Below, piece by piece: positions 20,047-28,951 of a DNA stretch of 47,191 nt. Origin of the DNA: Planctomycetaceae bacterium (GTDB lineage Bacteria > Planctomycetota > Planctomycetia > Pirellulales > Pirellulaceae); assembly GCA_024225195.1 (NCBI GenBank), contig JAAEMV010000287.1:1-47191 (forward strand), given 5' to 3'. Below the pieces are notes generated by a model, which saw only the letters and a list, made by a program, of their open reading frames with translations, was not told where the DNA came from and did not search any database. Within the stretch, counting starts at the first letter, position 1, and the number at the start of each line of letters is the position of its first letter. The position numbers and the translations under genes were made by a program.

Positions 20047-21687
20047 ATGAACATTTGCCGATTCGTCTCCGGAATCTTAATAGGAACTTGCTTCTCCTGC
20101 GTTTCCGGCAGAGCTATTCAAGCAGAAGAAAAAACAGCGGTTCACCAACGCGATGCAAGACCGAACATCGTCTTCATCATGTCGGATGACCATGCCTGTA
20201 ATGCAATCAGCACCTACGGTGGTCGACTTGCGAATATCGCACCAACTCCAAACATTGACCGAATTGCAGCCAGCGGTATTCGATTAGATCGTTGCTTTGT
20301 TACTAATTCAATTTGCACGCCCAGCCGCGCTGTGATTCTTTCTGGTCAGCACTCCCATAAAAACGGGGTGAAGACCCTTATTGACGCGTTCCCTGGCCCC
20401 GAATCTGGCACTCCGAATGTCGCCAGCATCCTTCAACGATCCGGCTACCAAACTGCTTTAATTGGCAAATGGCATCTGCGTTCCGCCCCGTGGGGTTTCG
20501 ATTACTGGAAAATCGGGCCGGGGCAGGGCAAATACCACGACCCATTTTTCATCGCTTCCACCGACGGAACCGCCTACACCACGAAAGTCAGGAAACTCAA
20601 GAGAACCAAGGGCTATTACACCGACTTAATTACCGATTACGCAACCCAATGGCTAGACCAGCGAGACACTTCAAAACCATTCTTCCTGATGCTGCACCAT
20701 AAGGCTCCTCACGGAAAATGGGAGCCCGCCGACCGTCATCAAGACTACCTTAAAAACGTTGTCATTCCCGAACCCGATTCGCTCTGGGAAGATTTCTCCC
20801 ATCGCTCGCCCGCCACGATCGATATGGGAACGTCAATCACCAATCGCTTAAAAAATCGAAGGTCCATGGTCGGAGATGTCCAAAAGCCAGATTGGTACGG
20901 CGGCCCCGTCGAAATGGCCGGCATGACTGACAAAGAAAGAGGACAAGCCGCTTATCAAAAGTACCTCCATCAGTACCTCGCCTGCGTCAAAGCAGTGGAT
21001 GAAAACGTTGGCCGCGTCCTTGATTATTTAGACGACAACGGACTCGCAGAAAACACCCTCGTTGTTTACACATCCGACCAGGGTATGTTCCTCGGAGAGC
21101 ATGACTATTTCGATAAACGCTGGATTTACGAAGAGTGTTTTAAAATGCCATTTCTCGCCAGTTTTCCCAATCGAATTCAACCCGGAACAACTGACCAAAA
21201 ACATCTCTGTTCCAACTTAGATTTTGCCCAGACTCTTCTAGACTACGCGGAGGTCACCGACGCGCCTGAAATTTCGCAGATGCAAGGCTTAAGTTTGAAA
21301 CCGATTCTCGAAGGAAAATCTCCAGCATCCTGGAGGGACGCAGTCTATTATCGATACTGGATGCACCTCGCTCACCACCAAATCCCTGGGCACTATGGCG
21401 TGAGAGACAGTCGTTACAAACTTGTCTTTTTTCATGGACTGCCGTTAGACGCTAAACTCGGCGGAGGCAATTTTCCGCCCTCAACTGCTGGCTGGGAATT
21501 CTACGATCTCCAACAGGACCCCAACGAAACCAACAACGTCTATGGCAAAAATGAATACGCTTCAGAAATCCGTCGGATGAAACAACGATTGCTGGATTTA
21601 AAAATTGAATATGACGACCGAGACGACCAATACCCTGAATTATTAAAATTAAGAAATCAACTATGGGATAATTCAACGAATGAATAA
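20047..21687 (+). CDS. S1-family sulfatase
   Basis: A 546-aa formylglycine-type sulfatase with a signal peptide, so periplasmic. The metal site begins with NIVFIMSDDHACNAI. The maturation motif CTPSRAVILSG supplies Cys90, which a sulfatase-modifying enzyme must turn into formylglycine. GKWHLR and a C-terminal YTSDQGMFLGEHDYFDKRW region are family-typical. The overall pattern resembles N-acetylglucosamine-6-sulfatase and iduronate sulfatase relatives, but the substrate is not readable. The ATG at 20047 has GGAAGAAG at 20034-20041, which decides against the GTG at 20032. It overlaps the next sulfatase by eight bases, which suggests translational coupling. Confidence 0.93.
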   Translation: MNICRFVSGILIGTCFSCVSGRAIQAEEKTAVHQRDARPNIVFIMSDDHACNAISTYGGRLANIAPTPNIDRIAASGIRLDRCFVTNSICTPSRAVILSGQHSHKNGVKTLIDAFPGPESGTPNVASILQRSGYQTALIGKWHLRSAPWGFDYWKIGPGQGKYHDPFFIASTDGTAYTTKVRKLKRTKGYYTDLITDYATQWLDQRDTSKPFFLMLHHKAPHGKWEPADRHQDYLKNVVIPEPDSLWEDFSHRSPATIDMGTSITNRLKNRRSMVGDVQKPDWYGGPVEMAGMTDKERGQAAYQKYLHQYLACVKAVDENVGRVLDYLDDNGLAENTLVVYTSDQGMFLGEHDYFDKRWIYEECFKMPFLASFPNRIQPGTTDQKHLCSNLDFAQTLLDYAEVTDAPEISQMQGLSLKPILEGKSPASWRDAVYYRYWMHLAHHQIPGHYGVRDSRYKLVFFHGLPLDAKLGGGNFPPSTAGWEFYDLQQDPNETNNVYGKNEYASEIRRMKQRLLDLKIEYDDRDDQYPELLKLRNQLWDNSTNE

Positions 21688-23047
21688 GACCCAAGCATCC
21701 ATCCAGAATGTTTTCAAGTTACTTAAAACCGTCGCCGCGCTGGCAGTCCTCGGATTGGTCATATTTTACGCGCCTAATCAACTAAGCGGAAATGAGACGC
21801 GCCCCAATATCTTGATCATTTTCACTGACGATCAAGGAGTAAGCGACGTCGGCTGCTATGGCTCCTCCACCAACTTAACCCCACGCCTGGACCAACTCGC
21901 CAAAGAGGGAACAAGATTTACTCAGTTCTACGCTCAACACGTCTGCGGGCCCTCTCGCTCCGCTCTGTTGACTGGCCGCTACCCGTTTCGGAGTAAAGGC
22001 TGGGGGATGCCGGCAAAGGAAATAACATTCGCTGAGCTACTCACACAAGCAGGATATCAAACAGCCTGCATCGGCAAATGGGATGTCTCAAATAGAAAGC
22101 CAATCCTTGATCGAATGCCTAACGCACAAGGTTTCGACTATTTTTTTGGAACACTCGGTGCCAACGACAACGGACTGGTCAAGTTTCACGAAAACAATGA
22201 AGTTGCTGGACAGACTCGTGACATGGGAAGTTTGACGGAAAAATACACCGACAAAGCAATTCACTTTCTATCGCAACAGCGGGACCCCGAAAAACCCTTC
22301 TTGCTCTACCTGGCCCACACGATGATGCACACGATCATTGATGCCTCACCCAAATTTAAAAACCAATCCGCTGGTGGACTTTACGGCGATGTCGTCGAGG
22401 AGTTTGATTATCACACTGGACGATTACTCGACACACTGCAGCAACTTGGGCTGGACGAAAATACCATCGTAATTTACACCAGCGACAATGGCCCTTGGAA
22501 CCAACCTGCTTACACGAACAAAAAAAAGGGACACCCTGAAGGGGCAATTTTCTGGGGAGAATCAAAAGGATTACGAAACGGCAAAGGCTCATGCTACGAA
22601 GCCGGTTCCCGAGCCCCGTGTATTATTCGATGGCCGGGAAAAGTCCCCGTCAATCAAACTTCCGATGCGATACTGGCAACGATTGATTTCCTGCCAACAT
22701 TCGCCAATCTAAGCAATTTTTCGATTCCAACCGACCGAATCATTGACGGAGTCGACCAAACTCAACTACTTCTCGGAGAAAGTAAGACAGGAGCGAGAGA
22801 TACCTTTTATTATCAAGGGAACGGAATCCGAAAAGGTAAATGGAAATACCTCAAAGCCAAACACAATGTCCCTGGTTATGCCCAAGACACAAACCGAGAA
22901 TTGGTCGAGGAACTTTACGATCTTGAAAGCGATCCTGCCGAATCCAAGAACCTAGCGGCCGAACATCCAAAAACTATCCAACAGCTGAGATCACTTCTGA
23001 AGAAAATCGAAACTAAGGCATCTAAAAAAACTAACTCCAACCAATAA
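21680..23047 (+). CDS. S1-family sulfatase
   Basis: A 455-aa sulfatase with an N-terminal hydrophobic signal or anchor (about 12-32). The metal-binding NILIIFTDDQGVSDVGCYG and the maturation motif CGPSRSALLTGRYP (Cys89 as formylglycine precursor) are intact. GKWDVSN stands where most relatives have GKWHLG, so one conserved histidine is replaced by Asp; this could change substrate choice. IVIYTSDNGPW supplies further site residues. Its ATG lies inside the end of the preceding sulfatase gene, so the two form one operon and may act on the same sulfated polymer. Confidence 0.92.
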   Translation: MNKTQASIQNVFKLLKTVAALAVLGLVIFYAPNQLSGNETRPNILIIFTDDQGVSDVGCYGSSTNLTPRLDQLAKEGTRFTQFYAQHVCGPSRSALLTGRYPFRSKGWGMPAKEITFAELLTQAGYQTACIGKWDVSNRKPILDRMPNAQGFDYFFGTLGANDNGLVKFHENNEVAGQTRDMGSLTEKYTDKAIHFLSQQRDPEKPFLLYLAHTMMHTIIDASPKFKNQSAGGLYGDVVEEFDYHTGRLLDTLQQLGLDENTIVIYTSDNGPWNQPAYTNKKKGHPEGAIFWGESKGLRNGKGSCYEAGSRAPCIIRWPGKVPVNQTSDAILATIDFLPTFANLSNFSIPTDRIIDGVDQTQLLLGESKTGARDTFYYQGNGIRKGKWKYLKAKHNVPGYAQDTNRELVEELYDLESDPAESKNLAAEHPKTIQQLRSLLKKIETKASKKTNSNQ

Positions 23048-23091
23048 GCGTTAGTGAACCACCGCCACACCCTTTGGCCTCTCCGGTTGGA

Positions 23092-24816
23092 TCACTTTTT
23101 TTGCCGCGTTTTCTTGGGCTTTGATTTCGCTTTCTTCGATTGAGGCCACGGCAGTGCGTGAACTGAGGTCGCTTTCTCCTTCCACAAACTCTGCATGCTT
23201 TTAAATCGCTCCGGCTCGATGGCAGACAGATCGTGCAGCTCACTTCGATCGTTACTGATGTTGAACAACTCCCATTTAACATCATCTTGACCGTGCCGCC
23301 CCTTGGCTACTAATTTCCAATCCCCCATTCTCAGAGCACGATTTCCTTCGTGTTCGAAAAAAAGCATTTTGCGATCGAGTTGCTGTCCTTGAAACACTGG
23401 CCGCAAACTTGCCCCTTCGAGTGGGGTTAGAACAACGTCTCCACGTTTTTTTGGATACGCAACATTTGCCACATCTAAACAAGTCGCCATCAAATCAACC
23501 AAGTGGGATGGCTCAGATCGCAGCTCGTCTTTGGACTGAAACCCCATCGGCCAATGCACGACCAACGGAGTAGAGATGCCACCCTCATGGACGTAATGTT
23601 TGTACTCGCGAAACGGCGTATTGGATACATTTGCCCAATTACGGCCATAGCCAATATAAGTGTCAGCTGGCCCCGGCATGACGTGACCACGCCGCACCGG
23701 ATAGCCATCTCGTGTTTGTAAAGGAGCTGAAGCTTGATAGTGCTGCAAATCATCAGAAACGACTGGCAACGTCGGTTTAGCCGCCCGCAACTTTCGCTCT
23801 CCGGAAGTCTTTCTTCCGCCAGCTTCCGCACATCCGCCATTATCTTGCATAAACATGACCAGGGTATTGTCTAGCTTCCCTTCTTGACGCAGAGCTTCTA
23901 CGATTCTTCCAATTCCCTGATCCATTTGATCGACCATTGCTGCGTAGACTTCCATGCAGGCGGCCTCCCATTCCTGATCTTCTACATTTGCCCACTCCCC
24001 AATCAAGGGCGACAATTCAGCCTTTTTCGAGATGACTCCTAACGCTTTCATTTTTTCATAGCGAGCTTGCCGAATCCCCTGATAACCACCGTCATAAACT
24101 CCCTCGTATTTTTCAATATCACGCACGCGAGCGTGCATTGGCCAGTGGGCAGCAGTGTAGGCAACGTACATGAAAAACGGCTTGTCATCCGGATGCTCGT
24201 TGATAAATTTTACGGCGTTGTCACTTACCGCATCTGTAAAATGATAAGGCTCTGTGGGCTGATAACCATCATCATTTCGAATCGTAATTGGTTCGTTATC
24301 ACGGGTTAGTGAATTGGGATCCCACAGGCTCGATGCACCATTGATGATTCCATAGTATCGATCGAATCCACGCTGTAATGGCCAGTTAAATTTATCCGCC
24401 TCCGCTTTAGGAAATGTTTTCCCGGTGACATGCCATTTCCCAACGCAATACGTCGCATATCCCTCCGGTTGCAACACCTCGGCGATCGTGGCACACGAAC
24501 CGTTAAGTTCGCCTCGATACCCTTCAACACCACGGTCGGCAACCATATGCCCAATACCTGTCTGATGCGGATACAACCCGGTCAACAAAGATGCCCGCGT
24601 CGGACAGCATCGACCGGTATTATAAAACTGGGTAAACCTCAACCCATTTCTTGCTAATCCGTCGAGTACCGGTGTCTTAATTTCGCTTCCGTAACACCCG
24701 ATATCGGAATACCCCATATCGTCCGATAAAATCAAAATAATATTTGGACGCTGAGCAAACATCGGTCCTGACATCAAAACCAACAAGGTAACCGCCAAAC
24801 TAAAAACTCTAACCAT
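23092..24816 (-). CDS. S1-family arylsulfatase-like protein
   Basis: A 574-aa sulfatase with signal peptide (VRVFSLAVTLLVLMSGPMFA) followed by RPNIILILSDDMGYSDIGCYG. The formylglycine motif is CCPTRASLLTG, the Thr variant of C-x-S/T/P-S/T-R; the precursor is Cys70 in this numbering. GKWHVTG and VMFMQDNGGCAE are intact. The layout with a long C-terminal region and a lysine-rich tail (KKAKSKPKKTRQKK) resembles type-A arylsulfatases. The ATG at 24816 has TGGAAC upstream and begins a clean signal peptide; ATG 24828 and the frame start at 24858 are alternatives. It is convergent with the sulfatase pair, giving three sulfatases in 4.8 kb. Confidence 0.92.
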   Translation of the reverse strand: MVRVFSLAVTLLVLMSGPMFAQRPNIILILSDDMGYSDIGCYGSEIKTPVLDGLARNGLRFTQFYNTGRCCPTRASLLTGLYPHQTGIGHMVADRGVEGYRGELNGSCATIAEVLQPEGYATYCVGKWHVTGKTFPKAEADKFNWPLQRGFDRYYGIINGASSLWDPNSLTRDNEPITIRNDDGYQPTEPYHFTDAVSDNAVKFINEHPDDKPFFMYVAYTAAHWPMHARVRDIEKYEGVYDGGYQGIRQARYEKMKALGVISKKAELSPLIGEWANVEDQEWEAACMEVYAAMVDQMDQGIGRIVEALRQEGKLDNTLVMFMQDNGGCAEAGGRKTSGERKLRAAKPTLPVVSDDLQHYQASAPLQTRDGYPVRRGHVMPGPADTYIGYGRNWANVSNTPFREYKHYVHEGGISTPLVVHWPMGFQSKDELRSEPSHLVDLMATCLDVANVAYPKKRGDVVLTPLEGASLRPVFQGQQLDRKMLFFEHEGNRALRMGDWKLVAKGRHGQDDVKWELFNISNDRSELHDLSAIEPERFKSMQSLWKEKATSVHALPWPQSKKAKSKPKKTRQKK

Positions 24817-24944
24817 GGTGTGTTCCATCAAATGAAATACAAATAAATATCGCTGCAAACTTTACTCAAATCTCAACTGCCTGCATGGCAATAGACGTTT
24901 AAATTCAACGCTCAGAATTGGCTCACCTAGTCCACACGGACATC

Positions 24945-25697
24945 TTAACCAAATTGGTCATAAGCCTGTTTTTTACTGAGCACTTTTGCTTTGATGTAGC
25001 CATGCGCCAATGACTCACCAAACGGATCGACATAAACTCGCCCTCGCTTTGTTTTGTCGGCATCCACGTTGAGTACATGGATGTTAAATATGTAGGCACT
25101 CTGTGAACTAGCCTTGAACCAATGAATGTTATCCCGGTAGTCGGACACAGTTGAGTAATCGCCCACCCCGAATTTTTGATCAAGAGTCGGCTTAATGATC
25201 ATGAAATCTTCGCCATCCTCAACGCGATCGTAATGTCGACCGTGACAATCACCTTTAAGCACGAGAAAAGCGGTCGCCATGTTGTAATGACCATGAGGTG
25301 CAACCGAACGATTCTTTTTCAATGCAAAAATCTGATGGCCGAAAACAAGCTTCGTTGGCAGACCTTCGACTTCGGGAAATCGCTTGCTTACGGCACGCTC
25401 GCCGCGGTCACTAAGAGGGAGGTTTTTGGTTAACTTCTCAAAGTCAACGAATTTCATCAAATCCGTCAGATTGACTTTTGCCATCAATTTTTCGACTTGC
25501 TCTTGCCACTCGACCTGAGTCAATTTGCGATTCTTGATATCGTTCCCGAGAGTGTTGAGTTCCGCCAACCAAGCCGCGGCAAGCGGTTTGATCTCATCTG
25601 AGAAAACACCGCGGCAGAACAGAGACTCCAGCAACGAAAACGTCAATGTGGAGCCAAGCACACCTTGGCTAAAAGTCCGCCGATTGAGATTCGACAT
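24945..25697 (-). CDS. Tat-exported cupin-like protein
   Basis: A 250-aa protein with a twin-arginine signal (NRRTFSQG, then a hydrophobic stretch to about residue 32). The second half has a cupin-like metal site: PHGHYNMATAFLVLKGDCHG with HYDR, then a later DNIHWF segment. This may bind a metal and suggests a folded cofactor-containing periplasmic protein, which would fit Tat export. The first half is helical. I do not recognise a named family. It lies behind the sulfatase block on the same strand as the last sulfatase and upstream of it, so co-transcription is possible. Confidence 0.7.
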   Translation of the reverse strand: MSNLNRRTFSQGVLGSTLTFSLLESLFCRGVFSDEIKPLAAAWLAELNTLGNDIKNRKLTQVEWQEQVEKLMAKVNLTDLMKFVDFEKLTKNLPLSDRGERAVSKRFPEVEGLPTKLVFGHQIFALKKNRSVAPHGHYNMATAFLVLKGDCHGRHYDRVEDGEDFMIIKPTLDQKFGVGDYSTVSDYRDNIHWFKASSQSAYIFNIHVLNVDADKTKRGRVYVDPFGESLAHGYIKAKVLSKKQAYDQFG

Positions 25698-25781
25698 TGG
25701 TTGCCTTCAATTGAACCTGATTGAGGAAACTAACATCTTAGACGGCTAAGCATTCAATTGCCATCAAAAGTCAAAGGCAAA

Positions 25782-26933
25782 TTAGGCGAGTTGATATACC
25801 TCTCCATCACTCGCGTCCTGCTTTTCCTGCATCCACAACCGGTTCGCTTCTACTGCCTTGGATTCATACGCCTCATCAAACAATTCGTAATGGACGTTGC
25901 GTTGCCGTGGCGTAAAACCGATTGAAGAAATTGCCTCTCGCATTTGTTCAAGCGACAAGTAATGAACTGTCCCCGCCTCGGCCACTACGTTTTCTTCAAT
26001 CATCAAACTACCCATGTCGTTGGCTCCGTAGACCAACGCGAGTTGCCCGATCTTTAAACCCTGGGTGACCCAACTGGATTGGATATTGGGAATATTATCG
26101 AGGTACAAACGGGCGATGGCTTGCATCTTTAAATACTCAAACGCCCCCAGAGGTTTCACGTCAGACATTTGCGTATTGTCTGGCTGAAAAGTCCAACAGA
26201 TAAACGCTTTAAAACCACCGGTCTCGTCTTGCAGTTGTCGCAATCGATCTAGATGCTCAATACGCTCCTGCTTCGTCTCCACGTGTCCAAACATCATCGT
26301 GGCGCTACTCTTGCCACCAAGCTGGTGCCAGACACGCATGACATCGAGCCAATTATCAGAATTGACTTTTCCACGAGTGATGGCGTCACGGACGCGGTCT
26401 ACCAGGATCTCAGCGCCGCCTCCGGGTAAACTTCCCAGCCCCGCCGCCTTAAGCCGCGTCAGAACCTCCTCGAGAGAACAATTATTCACCTTGGTAAAAT
26501 GGTAAATCTCTGGAGGACTAAATCCGTGAATATTCAATTGAGGGAAGTGAGATTTGATATCCGAAAGCATCTCCTCGTACCAATCCAATTTGTACTTGGG
26601 ATGCAAACCACCCTGCAACAAAATTTGATCGCCTCCAAGGGCTACAGTCTCCCGGATTTTTTCGAGCAACTCCGCACGATCCAGTACGTAGCCTTCAGGA
26701 TCCTTGGGGCCACGATAAAATGCACAGAAATTGCATACCGCAGTGCAAACATTCGTGTAGTTGATATTTCGATCAATGTTGTAGGTCCGATATGACTCGG
26801 GATGCAGACGCCGTGTGACGGCATTCGCTGCAGAGCCCAGCAATGCCAGATCATTACACTCGGTCAATGCGAGTCCCTCTTCGGGAGTCAGCCGCTCTCC
26901 GGCAACAGATTTTTCAAGCAGTTTGGCAATCAT
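25782..26933 (-). CDS. mqnC: Cyclic dehypoxanthinyl futalosine synthase
   Basis: A radical SAM enzyme of the futalosine route to menaquinone: it cyclises dehypoxanthine futalosine. The [4Fe-4S] motif CTAVCNFC gives Cys63, Cys67 and Cys70. GGDQILLQGGLHP, SLPGGGAEILVDRVR and LQDETGGFKAFICWTFQPDNT are typical of MqnC rather than its relative MqnE. At 383 aa the length is normal. Its ATG lies inside the 3' end of mqnA (20-base overlap), so the two are translationally linked. Other mqn genes are not in this window. Confidence 0.93.
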   Translation of the reverse strand: MIAKLLEKSVAGERLTPEEGLALTECNDLALLGSAANAVTRRLHPESYRTYNIDRNINYTNVCTAVCNFCAFYRGPKDPEGYVLDRAELLEKIRETVALGGDQILLQGGLHPKYKLDWYEEMLSDIKSHFPQLNIHGFSPPEIYHFTKVNNCSLEEVLTRLKAAGLGSLPGGGAEILVDRVRDAITRGKVNSDNWLDVMRVWHQLGGKSSATMMFGHVETKQERIEHLDRLRQLQDETGGFKAFICWTFQPDNTQMSDVKPLGAFEYLKMQAIARLYLDNIPNIQSSWVTQGLKIGQLALVYGANDMGSLMIEENVVAEAGTVHYLSLEQMREAISSIGFTPRQRNVHYELFDEAYESKAVEANRLWMQEKQDASDGEVYQLA

Positions 26934-27714
26934 GAAATTGTAATTGGTAAGATTGGGGTATCAGTTGAAGCTCAGAAGCATGACGAAAGAATTGATCCAT
27001 TCCCGCTTTCTCGTCCACTCCTAAATGAAAATGTAAGTAATCTTGCAGGTACTGAACGCACTCCTGTTCCTGCAAAGCATAATCGCCATGGTACGCACGG
27101 GAAATTGAGTCGATGGAATTCAATCCAAAATCACGAGATTCCGATAAAACTCGGTCTAGCCGATCGAGGTCGGCGTCGGCCCACGCCGCCCACACAGCAA
27201 ACACAAAGGGGCGCCCGGACCACTGATTCCATGCCTCTCCAAGATCCCACACATATGGAAAATTCTCGTCCGTAGCATTCATCGCCCGATCACCAATGAT
27301 CAGCGCCGCATCCGCGGATGTCTTTCGCCAATCATCACGAATCGAAAGAGAGTGACAGTTTGGTTTCACCGCAAATTTTTTGTCTAAAAATACACGCGTC
27401 AGCGCGCGACTCGTTCTCGAACCCTCATCCAAGGCCAGTGTCTTAATCTCTTCCGCCGGAACGCGACTCATGAGCTTTACACTCCAAACCGGCCCCCGAC
27501 AGGCAATACAAGCATCGGAAACAATCACGTAGTCTGAATGACTCACAGCTTCCACGACCGGGATCAGAGCTGCATCGAAATGTCGGGCTGACAGGCGGTC
27601 CGCAAGCCGACTTGGCAGATCAAAAATGACCTCTAAATCGTGCTGGTCCTTCAGCCCGGCTACCAAGGGTTTGGTGTTTAAGTAGGAAACCGCGCCAATT
27701 TTGGGTCGACCCAT
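26914..27714 (-). CDS. mqnA: Chorismate dehydratase
   Basis: The first enzyme of the futalosine menaquinone pathway, which makes 3-enolpyruvylbenzoate from chorismate. The protein of 266 aa has the periplasmic-binding-protein-like fold of MqnA, with KIGAVSYLNTKPL at the N-terminus, LIPVVEAV, LDEGSRTSRAL and AALIIGDRAM. No signal peptide is present, as expected for this cytoplasmic enzyme. mqnC follows with a 20-base overlap. Presence of the pair implies that this organism makes menaquinone by the futalosine route. Confidence 0.95.
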   Translation of the reverse strand: MGRPKIGAVSYLNTKPLVAGLKDQHDLEVIFDLPSRLADRLSARHFDAALIPVVEAVSHSDYVIVSDACIACRGPVWSVKLMSRVPAEEIKTLALDEGSRTSRALTRVFLDKKFAVKPNCHSLSIRDDWRKTSADAALIIGDRAMNATDENFPYVWDLGEAWNQWSGRPFVFAVWAAWADADLDRLDRVLSESRDFGLNSIDSISRAYHGDYALQEQECVQYLQDYLHFHLGVDEKAGMDQFFRHASELQLIPQSYQLQFHDCQTA

Positions 27715-28204
27715 GGGTCACTTTCAAGCCTGAAACTCGGGGTATGCTCGATATTTTAAACCGCGATGCGAGTTGATTAAAGGCAGCTTACAAAAGCATC
27801 GGCCATTCCATACCGACAACTCTCGCCCGCCTACCCACAAAAGCCGATTCCCGCTCAGTGATGAATTCAAAACAGAACCTGAATTTGCCTCTCGCCCCTA
27901 TTTTAACCGCATCGATCTACCCTCTGTAACGTGCACGAGAACCTCCAATTTTGCCAAAAACAACGAAAACGAGTGGTTTTGAACTTTCAGGTTCGCCTTC
28001 CCCCTCAAGACGCCAAGCTCGCGATCCATCCACGCATTCACACTATTGCCGCATTCCTTCGGTAATTTGTACGCTTTGTACCGACTAGAGCCAGATCGTC
28101 GACCTTGCCCATTGGCTAAACTTTTTTAACACTGACAAAAACAAGGCATTCTCGGGTTGTATTGGTCGAAACTAACATTGACCGTCAATTATCAGGAGAG
28201 CAAT
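27715..28204. other. Intergenic region between divergent genes
   Basis: About 490 bases between the divergent mqnA and the cysteine-rich protein gene. A 69-codon open frame at 27773-27982 has no ribosome site and an arbitrary composition, so I do not call it. No repeat or RNA structure is evident; both promoters should be here. Confidence 0.5.
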
Positions 28205-28882
28205 GTGCGTTTTTCATCCACCATCATTATTCTGACCACCCTATTTTCCGGTTATTTTGGCATCGCAACGGATGCAAACGCTCAACAGGTCATCTACCAA
28301 AACGAGAATTGCGCTCCGACGGAATTCTACAAGCCAAGTGACCCGTGGACCCGCGGAAAGCTGTTCAACATCCAGACGGGTAACACCGGCCTTTTCTTTA
28401 ACTGCGACGGCGAACAGGCAAAACGCTACTCCCCATACATTTGTTGGAAGCCAATCACCGAAAAAGCTCTTCCAACCAGAACAGGTATTTGGAATTCGAT
28501 TAAACAAGACATTGCAGAAGTCAAGCAACGGGTGAGAGACGGCTCTTGCTGTGACCTTGGCTGTACTTGTGCCGATTGCCACAAAGCGAGGAAAAACGGT
28601 GACATCGGCGGGTGTGCATCATCGGTTAACGGCGGCTGCAACCAGTGCAGTCAACCATCTTGCGAAAGCTGTGCCAGCAACACTCCGCCGATTGTAGCTC
28701 CCACCGTCGACAACGCTAAACCAGCGACGCCACTTTCGAACACCGCCGCAATCCGCAACGTTTCCACCATCCAGTCATCGCGACGCCCCATCGTCCCTGC
28801 CAAAGCTGAGGTAACAAACCATGGCAAGAAGTTTGGTTTAATTCAATACCGCAAGCCACCAATCACCTCCGCCGACAATTAA
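28205..28882 (+). CDS. Secreted cysteine-rich protein, unknown
   Basis: A 225-aa protein starting at GTG 28205. An AGGAG at 28194-28198, six bases away, decides this start over the upstream TTG at 28157. It begins with a signal peptide (STIIILTTLFSGYFG to DANAQQ). After a conserved-looking aromatic region (FNIQTGNTGLFFNCDGEQAKR) comes a dense cysteine cluster near residues 120-170: SCCDLGCTCADCHKA and GGCNQCSQPSCESC. The cluster could bind a metal or form several disulfides. There is a CADCH sequence, which is a formal c-type haem motif (CxxCH), but no other cytochrome feature. The C-terminal part is proline- and threonine-rich. I do not know the family. Confidence 0.75.
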   Translation: MRFSSTIIILTTLFSGYFGIATDANAQQVIYQNENCAPTEFYKPSDPWTRGKLFNIQTGNTGLFFNCDGEQAKRYSPYICWKPITEKALPTRTGIWNSIKQDIAEVKQRVRDGSCCDLGCTCADCHKARKNGDIGGCASSVNGGCNQCSQPSCESCASNTPPIVAPTVDNAKPATPLSNTAAIRNVSTIQSSRRPIVPAKAEVTNHGKKFGLIQYRKPPITSADN

Positions 28883-28951
28883 CAAGCGGAACAAAAGGCC
28901 ACCTGAAAATTCAAATTGAGAGACTGGCACCTCAGCCACTCCAGAGGTTAA

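Noticed and set aside
27773..27982. 69-codon plus-strand frame upstream of the cysteine-rich protein
   Set aside because: No ribosome site and an arbitrary composition; it lies in a likely promoter region.
28586..28600. CADCH as a c-type cytochrome haem site in the cysteine-rich protein
   Set aside because: It is one of many Cys pairs in the cluster, and no axial ligand or cytochrome fold is visible.
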